This document shows positions 8,524-16,806 of a stretch of 64,000 nucleotides of DNA, piece by piece. Source of the DNA: Pusillimonas sp044464525 (GTDB lineage: Bacteria > Pseudomonadota > Gammaproteobacteria > Burkholderiales > Burkholderiaceae_B); contig NZ_JBIQLE010000005.1 in assembly GCF_044464525.1 (NCBI RefSeq), positions 62,001 to 126,000 on the forward strand, read 5' to 3'. Under the pieces are notes generated by a model. That model ran no database searches. It worked only from the letters and a program-made list of their open reading frames with translations, and had not been told where the DNA came from. Each line of letters starts with the position of its first letter. Position 1 is the first letter of the stretch. Both the position numbers and the translations under genes were made by a program.

Positions 8524-9226
8524 AGTCAATAATTTATCTGTTCGCTATGGCAAGCACCTGGCACTCGACAACGTCGCGCTACAGGTCAATCCAGGCGAAA
8601 TCGTCGTCATATTGGGGGCCAACGGGGCAGGCAAGTCGTCAATGTTGCGCGCCCTGGGTGGCATGCTGCGGCCACAAAGCGGGGCGGTGGCCACGCTTCA
8701 GGGCGCCGATCTGTTCGGCATGGCGCCTCACCACTTGGTCGAACATGGCTTGGCGGTTGTGCCCGAGGGGCGCGGCATTTTTCCCGAACTTAGTGTGCGC
8801 GACAATCTCAAGCTTGGTGCGCTCAACAAGCGCGCACGCGCTCTTGAAGAAGAGAACCTCGCCCGGGTCCTTGAGCTGTTCCCACGCCTGGGCGAACGTC
8901 TCGATCAGCGCGTCGGCACCATGAGCGGAGGCGAACAGCAAATGGTGGCGGTGGGGCGCGCCATTATGTCCGCCCCAAAAATCCTGCTGCTGGACGAACC
9001 CTCTTTGGGGCTGTCGCCTTTAATGTGCCAAGAGCTGTTCCGCGCCATCGAGCGTGTACGCGAGCTGGGCGTCGGCGTGCTGATGGTCGAGCAAAACGCC
9101 AACCTCAGCCTGGCCATATCCGACCGAGGCTACCTGATCGAAACAGGGCGCATCGTCGGCGAAGGCACGGCGGCGCAGCTACGCGAAGACCCTGCGGTGC
9201 AACGGGCTTATCTCGGCTCGCATTAA
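8516..9226 (+). CDS. livF: LIV-type ABC ATPase LivF (transporter 1)
   Basis: A 236-residue ATP-binding subunit with a full set of motifs: Walker A GANGAGKS (near residue 36), the signature MSGGEQQM, Walker B ILLLDEPS, and VEQNA with the switch region. The VVPEGRGIFPEL segment is typical of LivF. The start codon lies inside the end of livG, eight bases before its stop. It pairs with LivG to power the transporter and closes this operon. Confidence 0.93.
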   Translation: MLEVNNLSVRYGKHLALDNVALQVNPGEIVVILGANGAGKSSMLRALGGMLRPQSGAVATLQGADLFGMAPHHLVEHGLAVVPEGRGIFPELSVRDNLKLGALNKRARALEEENLARVLELFPRLGERLDQRVGTMSGGEQQMVAVGRAIMSAPKILLLDEPSLGLSPLMCQELFRAIERVRELGVGVLMVEQNANLSLAISDRGYLIETGRIVGEGTAAQLREDPAVQRAYLGSH

Positions 9227-9299
9227 AAGGGGGTTCAAAGTGTATCCCCAGGCGCAAGTGTTAAGCTAAAACGCACTTTTCACTGACCATCGATCGATC

Positions 9300-9887
9300 A
9301 TGGCCTCTGACGCCGACCACCATCTGATAGAAACTGCTGTCCAGTCTGAATCCGTCTACGAAGGCCACTTTCTAAAAGTGCGCCGCGACGCGGTTCGCCT
9401 TCCTGATGGCGCGACCAGCCACCGTGAGTACATCATCCACCCCGGCGCCGTGGTGGTGATACCGCTTCTGAACGATGGCTCGGTCCTGATGGAAAGGCAG
9501 TATCGATATCCTATCGGCCAGGTCATGACCGAATTTCCCGCCGGCAAGCTTGATCCCGGCGAAGACCCGTTGGTTTGCGCGCGCCGCGAACTGCACGAAG
9601 AAACGGGCTATACGGCGAGCCAATGGGCCCATGCGGGCGATCTGCACCTGGCTATCTCGTATTCGACCGAAGTGATTCATATCTTTTTTGCGCGGGAACT
9701 CACGCAAGGGCGCCAACAGCTTGACCAGGATGAGTTTCTTGAGGTGATCACCATGCCTGTGGATGAACTGCTGCAAGGGTGCCGCGACGGAAGAATCACC
9801 GACGCCAAGACCCTCACCTGCACACTATGGTTGCAAAATGTGCTGACGAAAGAATGGAAGCTTGATTGGCGCGATGTAAACGCATGA
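9300..9887 (+). CDS. NUDIX hydrolase, ADP-ribose pyrophosphatase type
   Basis: A 195-residue protein with a perfect NUDIX box: Gly82, Glu88, then R96-E97-L98-x-E100-E101-x-G103. The N-terminal ESVYEGHFLKVRRDAVRLPDG and the REYIIHPGAVVVIPL strand match the ADP-sugar / ADP-ribose pyrophosphatase group. It probably hydrolyses ADP-ribose or a related nucleoside diphosphate sugar to AMP and a sugar phosphate in the cytosol. It stands alone after the livF gene, with a 73-base gap. No strong ribosome site is seen before the ATG. Confidence 0.88.
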   Translation: MASDADHHLIETAVQSESVYEGHFLKVRRDAVRLPDGATSHREYIIHPGAVVVIPLLNDGSVLMERQYRYPIGQVMTEFPAGKLDPGEDPLVCARRELHEETGYTASQWAHAGDLHLAISYSTEVIHIFFARELTQGRQQLDQDEFLEVITMPVDELLQGCRDGRITDAKTLTCTLWLQNVLTKEWKLDWRDVNA

Positions 9888-9999
9888 AACCAGGCGGGCA
9901 AGCGCCACAAACGCCCGGCAAAGTGCGTTACTCTGTTAAAACCGCTTGGTAATCCAAGTAACTGCACGCAATTTCAATCCATCAAGGAGCACACTACTT

Positions 10000-10281
10000 A
10001 TGGCTCAAGCCTCAGCCCGCCACATCCTCGTCAGCACGGAAGAAAAAGCAAACGAACTCAAGACATCCATTCAAAACGGCGCCGACTTCGGTCAGGTAGC
10101 CAAAGAAAACTCAAGCTGCCCTTCCAGTCGCGACGGCGGCAACCTGGGCACTTTCGGCCGTGGCCAGATGGTTCCCGAATTCGACCAGGTCGTGTTCAGC
10201 GCCCCCGTCGGTGAAGTGCAGGGCCCCGTCAAGACGCAATTCGGCTATCACCTGGTCGAAGTCACCGACCGCCAGGACTAA
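10000..10281 (+). CDS. Parvulin-type peptidyl-prolyl cis-trans isomerase
   Basis: A 93-residue single-domain parvulin (rotamase, PpiC type). Visible features are ARHILVSTEEKA at the N-terminus (the catalytic histidine of H-I-L), GADFGQVAKENSSCPSSRDGGNLGTFGRGQMVPEF and the closing QFGYHLVEV with the second conserved histidine. There is no signal peptide, so it acts in the cytosol. The start at 10000 was chosen for its AAGGAGC ribosome site nine bases upstream; the longer open frame begins in non-coding sequence. A strong hairpin follows the gene. Confidence 0.93.
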   Translation: MAQASARHILVSTEEKANELKTSIQNGADFGQVAKENSSCPSSRDGGNLGTFGRGQMVPEFDQVVFSAPVGEVQGPVKTQFGYHLVEVTDRQD

Positions 10282-10483
10282 ACCGGCAACAACAAAAAAA
10301 CGCCTGCTCAACTGCACAGCCCGGTAGTTGGATATTGATCCGACTACCGGGCTGCAGTTCATTGAGAGGCTTATTGATGTGCGACTCGTTGCCGTCACGC
10401 TCATAAGTGATGAAATCCTTGTCGTCGTCCACCTCGGGACGATCACCCGTTACGATGGTCTGGCCACCCCTACACGGAAGCAA
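10262..10483 (-). CDS. Possible small protein directly after the MtfA-like gene
   Basis: This open frame continues in the same phase just after the stop of the MtfA-like gene and could start at TTG 10483 after an AGGAG. Up to 73 residues. The central part (GGQTIVTGDRPEVDDDKDF, then ITYERDGNESHINKPLNELQ) has a charged, protein-like composition and mostly G or C third codon positions. Against it: the ribosome site is too close to the TTG, there is no ATG, and the C-terminal third runs through a strong hairpin. I do not recognise the family. Confidence 0.3.
   Translation of the reverse strand: MLPCRGGQTIVTGDRPEVDDDKDFITYERDGNESHINKPLNELQPGSRINIQLPGCAVEQAFFCCCRFSPGGR
10317..10354. terminator. 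Strong hairpin between convergent genes
   Basis: A 17-base stem, 10317-10333 pairing with 10338-10354 with one G-T mismatch, and a four-base ATTG loop. It lies between the parvulin gene and the minus-strand MtfA-like gene. On the minus strand a run of T (opposite A at 10294-10300) follows some 16 bases later. It probably ends transcription from both sides. Confidence 0.75.
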
Positions 10484-10492
10484 GCTCCTTGC

Positions 10493-11329
10493 CTAGCCAA
10501 AGCGCTTGAGCGGATCCTGGCGATAATACTGCGCCAACAGCCCATACCATTCAGGCATGGCATCGGCCAGCGGCTGGGGCTGCACAAAAAACGCCTCGGA
10601 ACTTACCGCGAAGAATTCCGCTTCATCGGTTGCTGCGTAAGCGTCCAACGGCAAACGGTCATACCAGGGCGCCGCCTCGTCGCTTTCGGGGTCGACATGT
10701 GGCGGGATGGCTTCTTCCACCACGTCCAGGGCCCGGTTGAACTGCTCGAACGAATTGTCCAGTATGCGTTTCCAATGTCTGGGATCGATATGGGAGTGTG
10801 CTGCCAGGCTGGGCATGCCATCGGCCTGGCCGGCGTACAGATCAAGCTTGTGCGCAAACTCGTGTATGACTACATTGACACCTTCATCGCCGGCGCGCGA
10901 AAGATCATCCCACGACAGAATGACCGGCCCGCCTTCCCAGGCTTCGCCGGACGCCTCCATCATGTATTCGTGCACCACCCCGCTTTCGTCCATGTCGCTG
11001 CGCGGAATGAGAAAGCCGCCCGGATAGACAATGATCTCCGTCCAGCCTTCATAAAGCCGGGTATCGAGTTGCAGTATGGGAAGCGCTGCCTGGATGGCGA
11101 TGGAAAGCATCATGGTGTCGGAAACAACCAAGCCGCCCGCGCCGCTGAAAGACTTGCTGGCAAGCAGCCAGGCGCTACGGACACGCAATGCCTCTTCTTC
11201 ATCGGCCGTCAGGCCGGTCAAAAAAGGCAGGCCCCGGACGACAAGCCGCCAGTCATCGTGAGAGATACCCGCCAAAGTGCGCGCCACATCGCGCTTTCTT
11301 GCACCCCGGCCGGCCAGCCATCTGAACAT
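10493..11329 (-). CDS. mtfA: Zinc-dependent peptidase, MtfA family (M90)
   Basis: A 278-residue protein similar to MtfA, the zinc peptidase that in E. coli interacts with the glucose repressor Mlc. The metal motif HEFAHKLD (HExxH) is followed by GQADGMPSL, and the N-terminal half carries FLTGLTADEEEALRVRSAWLLASKSFSGAGG and IQAALPILQLD, as in the family (E. coli MtfA has 265 residues). The start at 11329 (MFRWLAG) was chosen by family length; the frame stays open upstream but overlaps the next promoter region. Whether the Mlc link holds outside enterobacteria is unknown. Confidence 0.85.
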   Translation of the reverse strand: MFRWLAGRGARKRDVARTLAGISHDDWRLVVRGLPFLTGLTADEEEALRVRSAWLLASKSFSGAGGLVVSDTMMLSIAIQAALPILQLDTRLYEGWTEIIVYPGGFLIPRSDMDESGVVHEYMMEASGEAWEGGPVILSWDDLSRAGDEGVNVVIHEFAHKLDLYAGQADGMPSLAAHSHIDPRHWKRILDNSFEQFNRALDVVEEAIPPHVDPESDEAAPWYDRLPLDAYAATDEAEFFAVSSEAFFVQPQPLADAMPEWYGLLAQYYRQDPLKRFG

Positions 11330-11437
11330 GTCTGATACCAACTGAGTGAACGCGTCGCTGATACTACCATAGGGTCCTTGCCGACCCCGTTGTCTACAAT
11401 GGCCCAAACCCAACCATTACAGCAAGGAATCAAGCTT

Positions 11438-12097
11438 ATGGACGCCGAATTCTGGCTCGGACGCTGGCGCGAAGGACGCACCCATTTTCATCAGGATCAG
11501 GTCATGCCGCTGTTGTGCAAGCACTGGCCAGGGCTACAGATTGCCACAGGCTCGCGCGTGCTCGTACCCCTGTGCGGCAAATCGCTGGACATGCCTTGGC
11601 TGGTTTCGCAGGGCTTTCGCGTGCTGGGCGTGGAACTTTCTTCACTGGCCGTCGAGCAGTTTTTCGCAGAGCATGGCCTCAAGCCCGTCACGCATGAATC
11701 CAGCCAGGGGCGGCACTACGTCGCCGGCGACCTTGAACTCATCTGTGGCGACATCTTCAACCTTGATGCACAAACACTTGCAAGCTGCCAGGGCGTTTAT
11801 GACCGCGCCGCTCTTATCGCCCTGCCCGCCGACATGCGGCAGGCCTACGTCGACCACGTGTACAACCATCTGCCCGAAGGCTGCGAAGGCTTGCTGATCA
11901 CCTTGGACTATCCGCAAGAGCAGATGGACGGCCCGCCGTTCTCGGTGCCCGAGAAGGAGGTTCAGGCTTTGTTCACCGCACGCACTCGGGCCAGTGAAAT
12001 CGAAAGACGCGACATTCTGCGGGACGAGGAAAAATTCCTGCGCAGCGGCGTGCAGCGGCTCGACACCGTGGTGTATAGATTGCAAACGGGCCGGTGA
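11438..12097 (+). CDS. tpm: Thiopurine S-methyltransferase (TPMT)
   Basis: A 219-residue SAM-dependent methyltransferase. The N-terminus MDAEFWLGRWREGRTHFHQ is the typical bacterial TPMT start. VLVPLCGKSLDMPWL is the SAM-binding motif, followed by VLGVELSSLAVEQFF, and GVYDRAALIALP is a further conserved block. Bacterial TPMTs methylate thiopurines and also selenium or tellurium compounds. The start at 11438 has AAGGA eight bases upstream. The last bases overlap the GTG start of the TonB receptor gene. Confidence 0.93.
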   Translation: MDAEFWLGRWREGRTHFHQDQVMPLLCKHWPGLQIATGSRVLVPLCGKSLDMPWLVSQGFRVLGVELSSLAVEQFFAEHGLKPVTHESSQGRHYVAGDLELICGDIFNLDAQTLASCQGVYDRAALIALPADMRQAYVDHVYNHLPEGCEGLLITLDYPQEQMDGPPFSVPEKEVQALFTARTRASEIERRDILRDEEKFLRSGVQRLDTVVYRLQTGR

Positions 12098-14274
12098 AAG
12101 CGCGACGGAGCGCCTCCTGGCGAGCGTCCGCCGCATGGGTCGTCCTGTGCAGGACGCCAGGCCTGTTCCTGGTCTCTGCGATGGTCTTTCTTGCACCGGC
12201 TCCAAGCCTGGCGCAGGCAGCCGGCCCGCCTTCCCAGGTGGACGCAGTCACGCTGGAGACGGTGAAGGTATCGGCCGCCCTGATGGAGCAGCCGCTGTTC
12301 GACACGCCGGCCTCGGTCGACCGCATCGACGGCCAATGGCTACGCACCGCCGCCATGCAGGCGGATCTGTCGGAACGGCTTGATCACGTGCCCGGCGTGC
12401 TGATCCGCAACCGGTACAACCATGCGCAGGATCTCCAGCTTTCTATACGCGGCTTCGGCGCACGCTCCACCTTCGGCGTGCGCGGCGTACGCCTTTACAT
12501 CGACGGCATACCCGCCACCATGCCCGATGGACAAGGCCAGACTTCCAATATCGATATCGCTTCGGTCGATCACATCGAGATCATGCGCGGGCCGTTCTCG
12601 GCGCTGCACGGCAACTCGTCGGGAGGCATCGTGCAGGTGTTCACCGAGAAGGGCGAGGCTCCGGCCTCCTTGTCCGCCGATTTCGCGGCGGGCAGCCACG
12701 GACAGTTGCGATACGGCTTGAAAGCCGGCGGAGCGCCAGACGACGGCGCATTCGACTATCTGGTCAGCGCCAGCCGGTACGAGACCGACGGCTTCCGCGA
12801 ACACAGCGCCGCGCGCAAGAACATGACCAACGCACGGCTGGGCATGGCTCTGAACGACCGCGACCGGTTGACGCTGTTCGTCAACAGTGTCGACCTGCAC
12901 GCCGACGACCCGCAAGGCCTGGAATACGACGAAGCCATGAACACGCCGCACAACGCTGCGCCCAGCGCCATGCTCTACAACACGCGCAAGACCGTTCGCC
13001 AGTCTCAGGCCGGCCTGCTCTACGATGTCCGGCTGAACGACGACAACGATTTACGCCTGATGGCCTATTACGGCCAGCGCAAGACAATGCAGTTTCTGGG
13101 CATCCCGAAAGCAGCGCAAATTCGGCCGACCCACGCCGGCGGCGTGATCGACCTGGAGCGCGAATACGCCGGCCTGGACCTGCGCTGGACCTCTCGCATG
13201 ACGCTGGCGGGCCGGCCTTTCACCCTTGCGGCCGGCCTTGCCTACGACACCCTGACCGAAGACCGGCGAGGCTACGAGAATTTTGCCGGCGACCGGCTTG
13301 GAATCAAGGGCGCACTGCGCCGCGACGAAACCAACAGGCTGCGCAACATCGACCCCTATCTGCAAGCTTCCTGGAACCTCTCGGAAAGATGGGCGCTGGA
13401 GGCCGGGGCGCGCTATAGCGACATAAGCTTCCAGTCGCGCGACCATTACGTCACGGGGCATAACGGCGACGACGGCGGCGCCATCCGCTATCAGCGCCTG
13501 CTGCCGGTGGGCGCCCTGCGCTACCGAGCGGCCGACAACCTCAATCTGTATTTTGCGGCGGGCCGCGGCTTCGAAACACCCACCTTCAGCGAGGTTTCCT
13601 ACCGGCCAGGCGGCTCGCCCGGCCTCAACCTCGGGCTTGCGCCTTCGAGCAACACCAGCATCGAGGCCGGCGCCAAGGCCCGCCTGGGCTCCGGCCTGCT
13701 TACCGCCGCCCTGTTCCAGACCCGCACAGAGGACGAAATCGTCGTCGCGCAGTCGGAAGGCGGCCGAAGCAGCTATCGCAATGCGGGGCGGACACTTAGA
13801 AACGGCTTTGAGATTAGCTGGTCGGCCTCGTGGAAGCGTCATGGCCAATGGCTGGTCTCCTATGCCTGGCTCGACGCAACGTACCGCGACGACGTACCCG
13901 GGGCCGAAGCGGACGCCGACAGCATCACGGCGGGCAACCGCCTCCCGGGCATTGCGCGCCATACTGCTTTCGCCTCCCTGAGCTGGGCGCCGCCCATGGG
14001 CTGGCGAGCGGGCATCGAAGGCCGTTATGTTGGACGCATCCATGCCAACGACGCCAACACGGCGACCGCCCCCGGCCATTTCACTGCTTCGGCGCATGCC
14101 GGCCATGCCTGGCAATTGGATAGCTGGCGCGTCGAGCTTTTTGCCCGCCTGGACAACCTGTTCGACCGGCGCTATATAGGCTCCACCATCGTCAACGCCG
14201 GCCAGGGCCGTTATTACGAGCCCGCTCCCGGACGCACGTGGACGGCGGGCCTTTCGGCCGTGCATGAGTTTTAA
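12094..14274 (+). CDS. TonB-dependent outer-membrane receptor, PqqU/YncD-like
   Basis: A 726-residue receptor starting at GTG 12094, which overlaps the tpm stop. Residues 1-40 are a signal peptide ending in SLAQA. The TonB box region is VTLETVKVSA. The plug domain carries SIRGFGARSTFGVRGVRLY and DGIPATMPDGQGQTSNIDI, then IMRGPFSALHGNSSGG. This plug pattern resembles the E. coli YncD (PqqU) group, which imports pyrroloquinoline quinone; a siderophore or cobalamin ligand cannot be excluded. A beta-barrel follows, ending with the C-terminal aromatic HEF expected of an outer-membrane protein. No Fur-like site was seen close by, which is in line with a non-iron ligand. Confidence 0.85.
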   Translation: MKARRSASWRASAAWVVLCRTPGLFLVSAMVFLAPAPSLAQAAGPPSQVDAVTLETVKVSAALMEQPLFDTPASVDRIDGQWLRTAAMQADLSERLDHVPGVLIRNRYNHAQDLQLSIRGFGARSTFGVRGVRLYIDGIPATMPDGQGQTSNIDIASVDHIEIMRGPFSALHGNSSGGIVQVFTEKGEAPASLSADFAAGSHGQLRYGLKAGGAPDDGAFDYLVSASRYETDGFREHSAARKNMTNARLGMALNDRDRLTLFVNSVDLHADDPQGLEYDEAMNTPHNAAPSAMLYNTRKTVRQSQAGLLYDVRLNDDNDLRLMAYYGQRKTMQFLGIPKAAQIRPTHAGGVIDLEREYAGLDLRWTSRMTLAGRPFTLAAGLAYDTLTEDRRGYENFAGDRLGIKGALRRDETNRLRNIDPYLQASWNLSERWALEAGARYSDISFQSRDHYVTGHNGDDGGAIRYQRLLPVGALRYRAADNLNLYFAAGRGFETPTFSEVSYRPGGSPGLNLGLAPSSNTSIEAGAKARLGSGLLTAALFQTRTEDEIVVAQSEGGRSSYRNAGRTLRNGFEISWSASWKRHGQWLVSYAWLDATYRDDVPGAEADADSITAGNRLPGIARHTAFASLSWAPPMGWRAGIEGRYVGRIHANDANTATAPGHFTASAHAGHAWQLDSWRVELFARLDNLFDRRYIGSTIVNAGQGRYYEPAPGRTWTAGLSAVHEF

Positions 14275-14341
14275 GGGAAACGGGCCGCAATCGCGAAGAC
14301 AATATGAAATGAACCGGACGCATACCAGGAGAAGAACATTG

Positions 14342-14950
14342 ATGCGCTCACCGTTGCCCCTGCCGGCATTGCTTTGCCTGGCATTGGCGGGCTGCGCCAC
14401 CGTGCCGCCTTCGAGCCCCGAAAACCTGTGCCAGATCTTTCGCGAGAAGCCCGCCTGGCACAAGGCAGCCCTTGCCACCGAAAGAAAGTGGGGCGTGCCG
14501 CCGCAGGTGCCGATGGCCATGATGTACCAGGAATCGAGCTTCAGGCACGACGCCAAGCCTCCGCGCTATTACTTTCTGGGCTTCATTCCCTGGGGCCGGG
14601 TCAGCTCGGCCTACGGCTATGCCCAGGCCAAGGACGAAACCTGGGCCGATTACAAGCGCGAGGCCGGCGGATGGTTCGCCAGCCGCGACAACTTCGGCGA
14701 CGCCATTGACTTCATGGGCTGGTATATCAGCAAGTCGCAACGCCTCAACGGTGTTTCGAAATGGGATGCATACGGACAATACCTCAATTACCATGAGGGC
14801 TGGACAGGCTATCGCAATCGCAGCTACGACCGCAAGGGCTGGCTCAAGAATGTCGCCGGCCAGGTGCAGGCGCGGGCCGAGCGCTTCGGCGCGCAATACC
14901 GAAGCTGCAAGAGTTCGCTCGGCCGGGGCGGGCTGTTCGGGCTGTTCTGA
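14342..14950 (+). CDS. Lipoprotein with lytic transglycosylase (SLT) domain
   Basis: A 202-residue lipoprotein: the signal sequence ends in the lipobox L15-A16-G17-C18. The SLT-like domain has the catalytic Glu64 in MMYQESSF, followed by GYAQAKDETWADYK and the YLNYHEGWTGY segment. It should cut peptidoglycan at the inner face of the outer membrane. Start 14342 was chosen for AGGAGAAG upstream; an in-frame ATG at 14309 gives a longer, less signal-like N-terminus. The C-terminus is glycine-rich (LGRGGLFGLF). Confidence 0.85.
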   Translation: MRSPLPLPALLCLALAGCATVPPSSPENLCQIFREKPAWHKAALATERKWGVPPQVPMAMMYQESSFRHDAKPPRYYFLGFIPWGRVSSAYGYAQAKDETWADYKREAGGWFASRDNFGDAIDFMGWYISKSQRLNGVSKWDAYGQYLNYHEGWTGYRNRSYDRKGWLKNVAGQVQARAERFGAQYRSCKSSLGRGGLFGLF

Positions 14951-14974
14951 CTATTTGTCATTACCGGCTTCCCA

Positions 14975-15018
14975 GCCATTTCCGCTTATTCGAGCCATTC
15001 CCAAGTCGGGCCATTTCC
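14975..15018 (+). repeat. Short direct repeats before the dioxygenase gene
   Basis: GCCATTTCC at 14975-14983 and again at 15010-15018, with the variant GCCATTCCC at 14994-15002. The spacing is 19 and 16 bases. They lie in the 81-base leader of the intradiol dioxygenase gene. They could be a regulator site or chance. Confidence 0.35.
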
Positions 15019-15031
15019 AAAGAGACAAGCC

Positions 15032-15976
15032 ATGATCATCGGTACACAGCAAGACGTTACCCAAGCCGTACTCGACGAGCTCAATCGCGCGCCCGACGCT
15101 CGTTTCAAAGAGCTGATGTCGGCGGCGGTGCGGCATCTGCATGACTTCGCCCGCGAAACCAGGCTTACCGAAGCCGAGTTCCACAAAGTGTGCGCCTATG
15201 TGGCAAGGCTGGGGCAGCTAAGCACTGCGTCCCACAACGAGGTCGTGCTGGCCGCCGGCTCTCTGGGCCTGTCCTCGCTGGTATGCCTGCTTAACAACGG
15301 CGACCATGGCAACACCGAAACCACGGCCAACCTCATGGGGCCGTTCTGGCGCATGAACTCGCCCGCTACCGAGAACGGCGGCTCCATCGTGCGGTCTGAA
15401 ACACCCGGAGCACCCGTTTTCGTCGACGCCTGGGTTCACGATCAAGACGGCAAGCCCGTGGCCGGCGCCGAAGTCGACGTATGGCAGGCTTCGGCCGACG
15501 GTTTCTACGAAAACCAGGACCCTACACAGGCCGACATGAACCTGCGCGGCAAGTTCACCACCGATTCCGAAGGCCACCTCTGGTTTCGCACCGTCAAGCC
15601 GGTGGGGTATCCCATTCCCGTATCGGGCGTGGTTGGTGAGCTGCTGCGCGCTCAAGGCCGGCACAATATGCGGCCGGCCCACATCCATTTCATGATCCAC
15701 AAGCCCGGCTTCAAGACGCAGTTTTCGCAAGTGTATTCGTCGGACGACCCCAACCTGGAAACCGATGCGCAATTCGGCGTGACCCGCGCCCTGGTGGCCG
15801 ACTATGTGCCGCACGAAAACGAGCCGGCCCCCGCCGCCGACGTAACGGGACTGTGGTACACACTGAAGAGGCATTTCATCATCGAGCCAGGCGAAGCAAG
15901 CCTGCCCAAGCCGCCCATCACGGGCAAGGCCGAAGGCCCCCGCCCCGAACGCGCGGTGCTGCAGCGGTCGAAATAA
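15032..15976 (+). CDS. Intradiol ring-cleavage dioxygenase (hydroxyquinol/catechol 1,2-dioxygenase type)
   Basis: A 314-residue non-haem Fe(III) dioxygenase. The N-terminal helical cap (residues 1-105, with LMGPFWRMNSP at its end) is followed by the catalytic beta-sandwich. The iron ligands are readable: Tyr159 (DGFYENQD), Tyr193 (VGYPIP), His217 and His219 (RPAHIHF). AGAEVDVWQASADG and MNLRGKF resemble hydroxyquinol 1,2-dioxygenases more than plain catechol enzymes. It would open a hydroxylated benzene ring between the two hydroxyls. No maleylacetate reductase or other beta-ketoadipate gene is adjacent, so its pathway partners lie elsewhere. Confidence 0.9.
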   Translation: MIIGTQQDVTQAVLDELNRAPDARFKELMSAAVRHLHDFARETRLTEAEFHKVCAYVARLGQLSTASHNEVVLAAGSLGLSSLVCLLNNGDHGNTETTANLMGPFWRMNSPATENGGSIVRSETPGAPVFVDAWVHDQDGKPVAGAEVDVWQASADGFYENQDPTQADMNLRGKFTTDSEGHLWFRTVKPVGYPIPVSGVVGELLRAQGRHNMRPAHIHFMIHKPGFKTQFSQVYSSDDPNLETDAQFGVTRALVADYVPHENEPAPAADVTGLWYTLKRHFIIEPGEASLPKPPITGKAEGPRPERAVLQRSK

Positions 15977-16026
15977 TTGCAAGTACACAGAGTGCAATAT
16001 GCACCAATATCCCACGGAGGCGCCCC

Positions 16027-16596
16027 ATGTTGATCCTTATCATCGGCTTGATTATTTTTCTAGGCATACATTCGACAGGCATCGTCAAGCCCCGGCTCGC
16101 ACCCCGCATGAGCGCACGGCTCGGCGAGCACGGCTGGAAGGGCCTGTACTCGATCATTGCCATCATTGGCCTGCTGCTCGTCATCTACGGATACGGACTT
16201 GCGCGCCAAGCGCCCTCGATGGCCTATATTCCCCCCGCCGGGCTGCGCCACCTGACCCACCTGCTGATGCTGCCGGTTTTCATCCTGCTTTTCGCCACAT
16301 ATTTTCCAGGACGGATCAAGTCGGCCGTCCGCCACCCCATGCTGTGGGCGACGATATTGTGGGCAGTGGCACACTTGCTGTCCAACGGCAGTTGGGCCGA
16401 CGTCTTGTTGTTTGGCGGCTTTCTGGTGTGGGCGATTGCCGATCTCATATCCATGTCGAAGCGGCCGGCCAAGGCCATCCCCTCGGTATCGGCGGGCCGC
16501 TTTAACGATGCCGTCTGTATCGTCGGAGGCCTGGTCGTCTACGGACTATTCGTCGGTTTTCTGCATCGCTGGCTTTTTGGCGTCGCGCCGATGTAA
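16027..16596 (+). CDS. NnrU-family membrane protein
   Basis: A 189-residue inner-membrane protein with about five hydrophobic segments. It begins MLILIIGLIIFLGIHSTGIV and carries RHPMLWATILWAVAHLLSNG, the conserved core of the NnrU family. NnrU is named for a link to nitrite/nitric oxide metabolism, and the family is related to 15-cis-zeta-carotene isomerase (a haem protein). The start at 16027 has a GGAGG ribosome site; the longer open frame overlaps the dioxygenase gene. There is no denitrification gene nearby, so the function is open. Confidence 0.85.
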   Translation: MLILIIGLIIFLGIHSTGIVKPRLAPRMSARLGEHGWKGLYSIIAIIGLLLVIYGYGLARQAPSMAYIPPAGLRHLTHLLMLPVFILLFATYFPGRIKSAVRHPMLWATILWAVAHLLSNGSWADVLLFGGFLVWAIADLISMSKRPAKAIPSVSAGRFNDAVCIVGGLVVYGLFVGFLHRWLFGVAPM

Positions 16597-16712
16597 GCCA
16601 GGCGGGCGATAAAGCGAAGGGCGGTTGGCCGGCGGCCGCCACTTGGCCAGGTATTTTGCGACTTCATGACAACAGTTGGCTACGCGCCTCTTTACAGGCC
16701 GCCCTCTTCGGA

Positions 16713-16738
16713 TTAATAATAATTGTTCTCATTCTAAT
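16713..16738. promoter_or_regulatory. Candidate Fur box
   Basis: AATAATAATTGTTCTCATT and flanks, about 70 bases before the siderophore receptor gene. It matches the Fur consensus of repeated GATAAT-type hexamers in part. Iron repression of the receptor is expected from the gene type. Confidence 0.6.
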
Positions 16739-16806
16739 TATAGAATCGAAACACTTTTTCCGCAGACTTCCATACGCCGGTAAAAGTCATGAGGGGACCA
16801 ACCAAT

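Noticed and set aside
10328..11335. A 335-codon plus-strand open frame opposite the MtfA-like gene
   Set aside because: The minus strand encodes the HExxH peptidase over the same bases; the plus frame has no motifs and starts inside a hairpin.
13051..14556. A 501-codon open frame on the minus strand across the TonB receptor gene
   Set aside because: It is the antisense shadow of a clear receptor gene in GC-rich DNA, with no protein-like motifs and no ribosome site.
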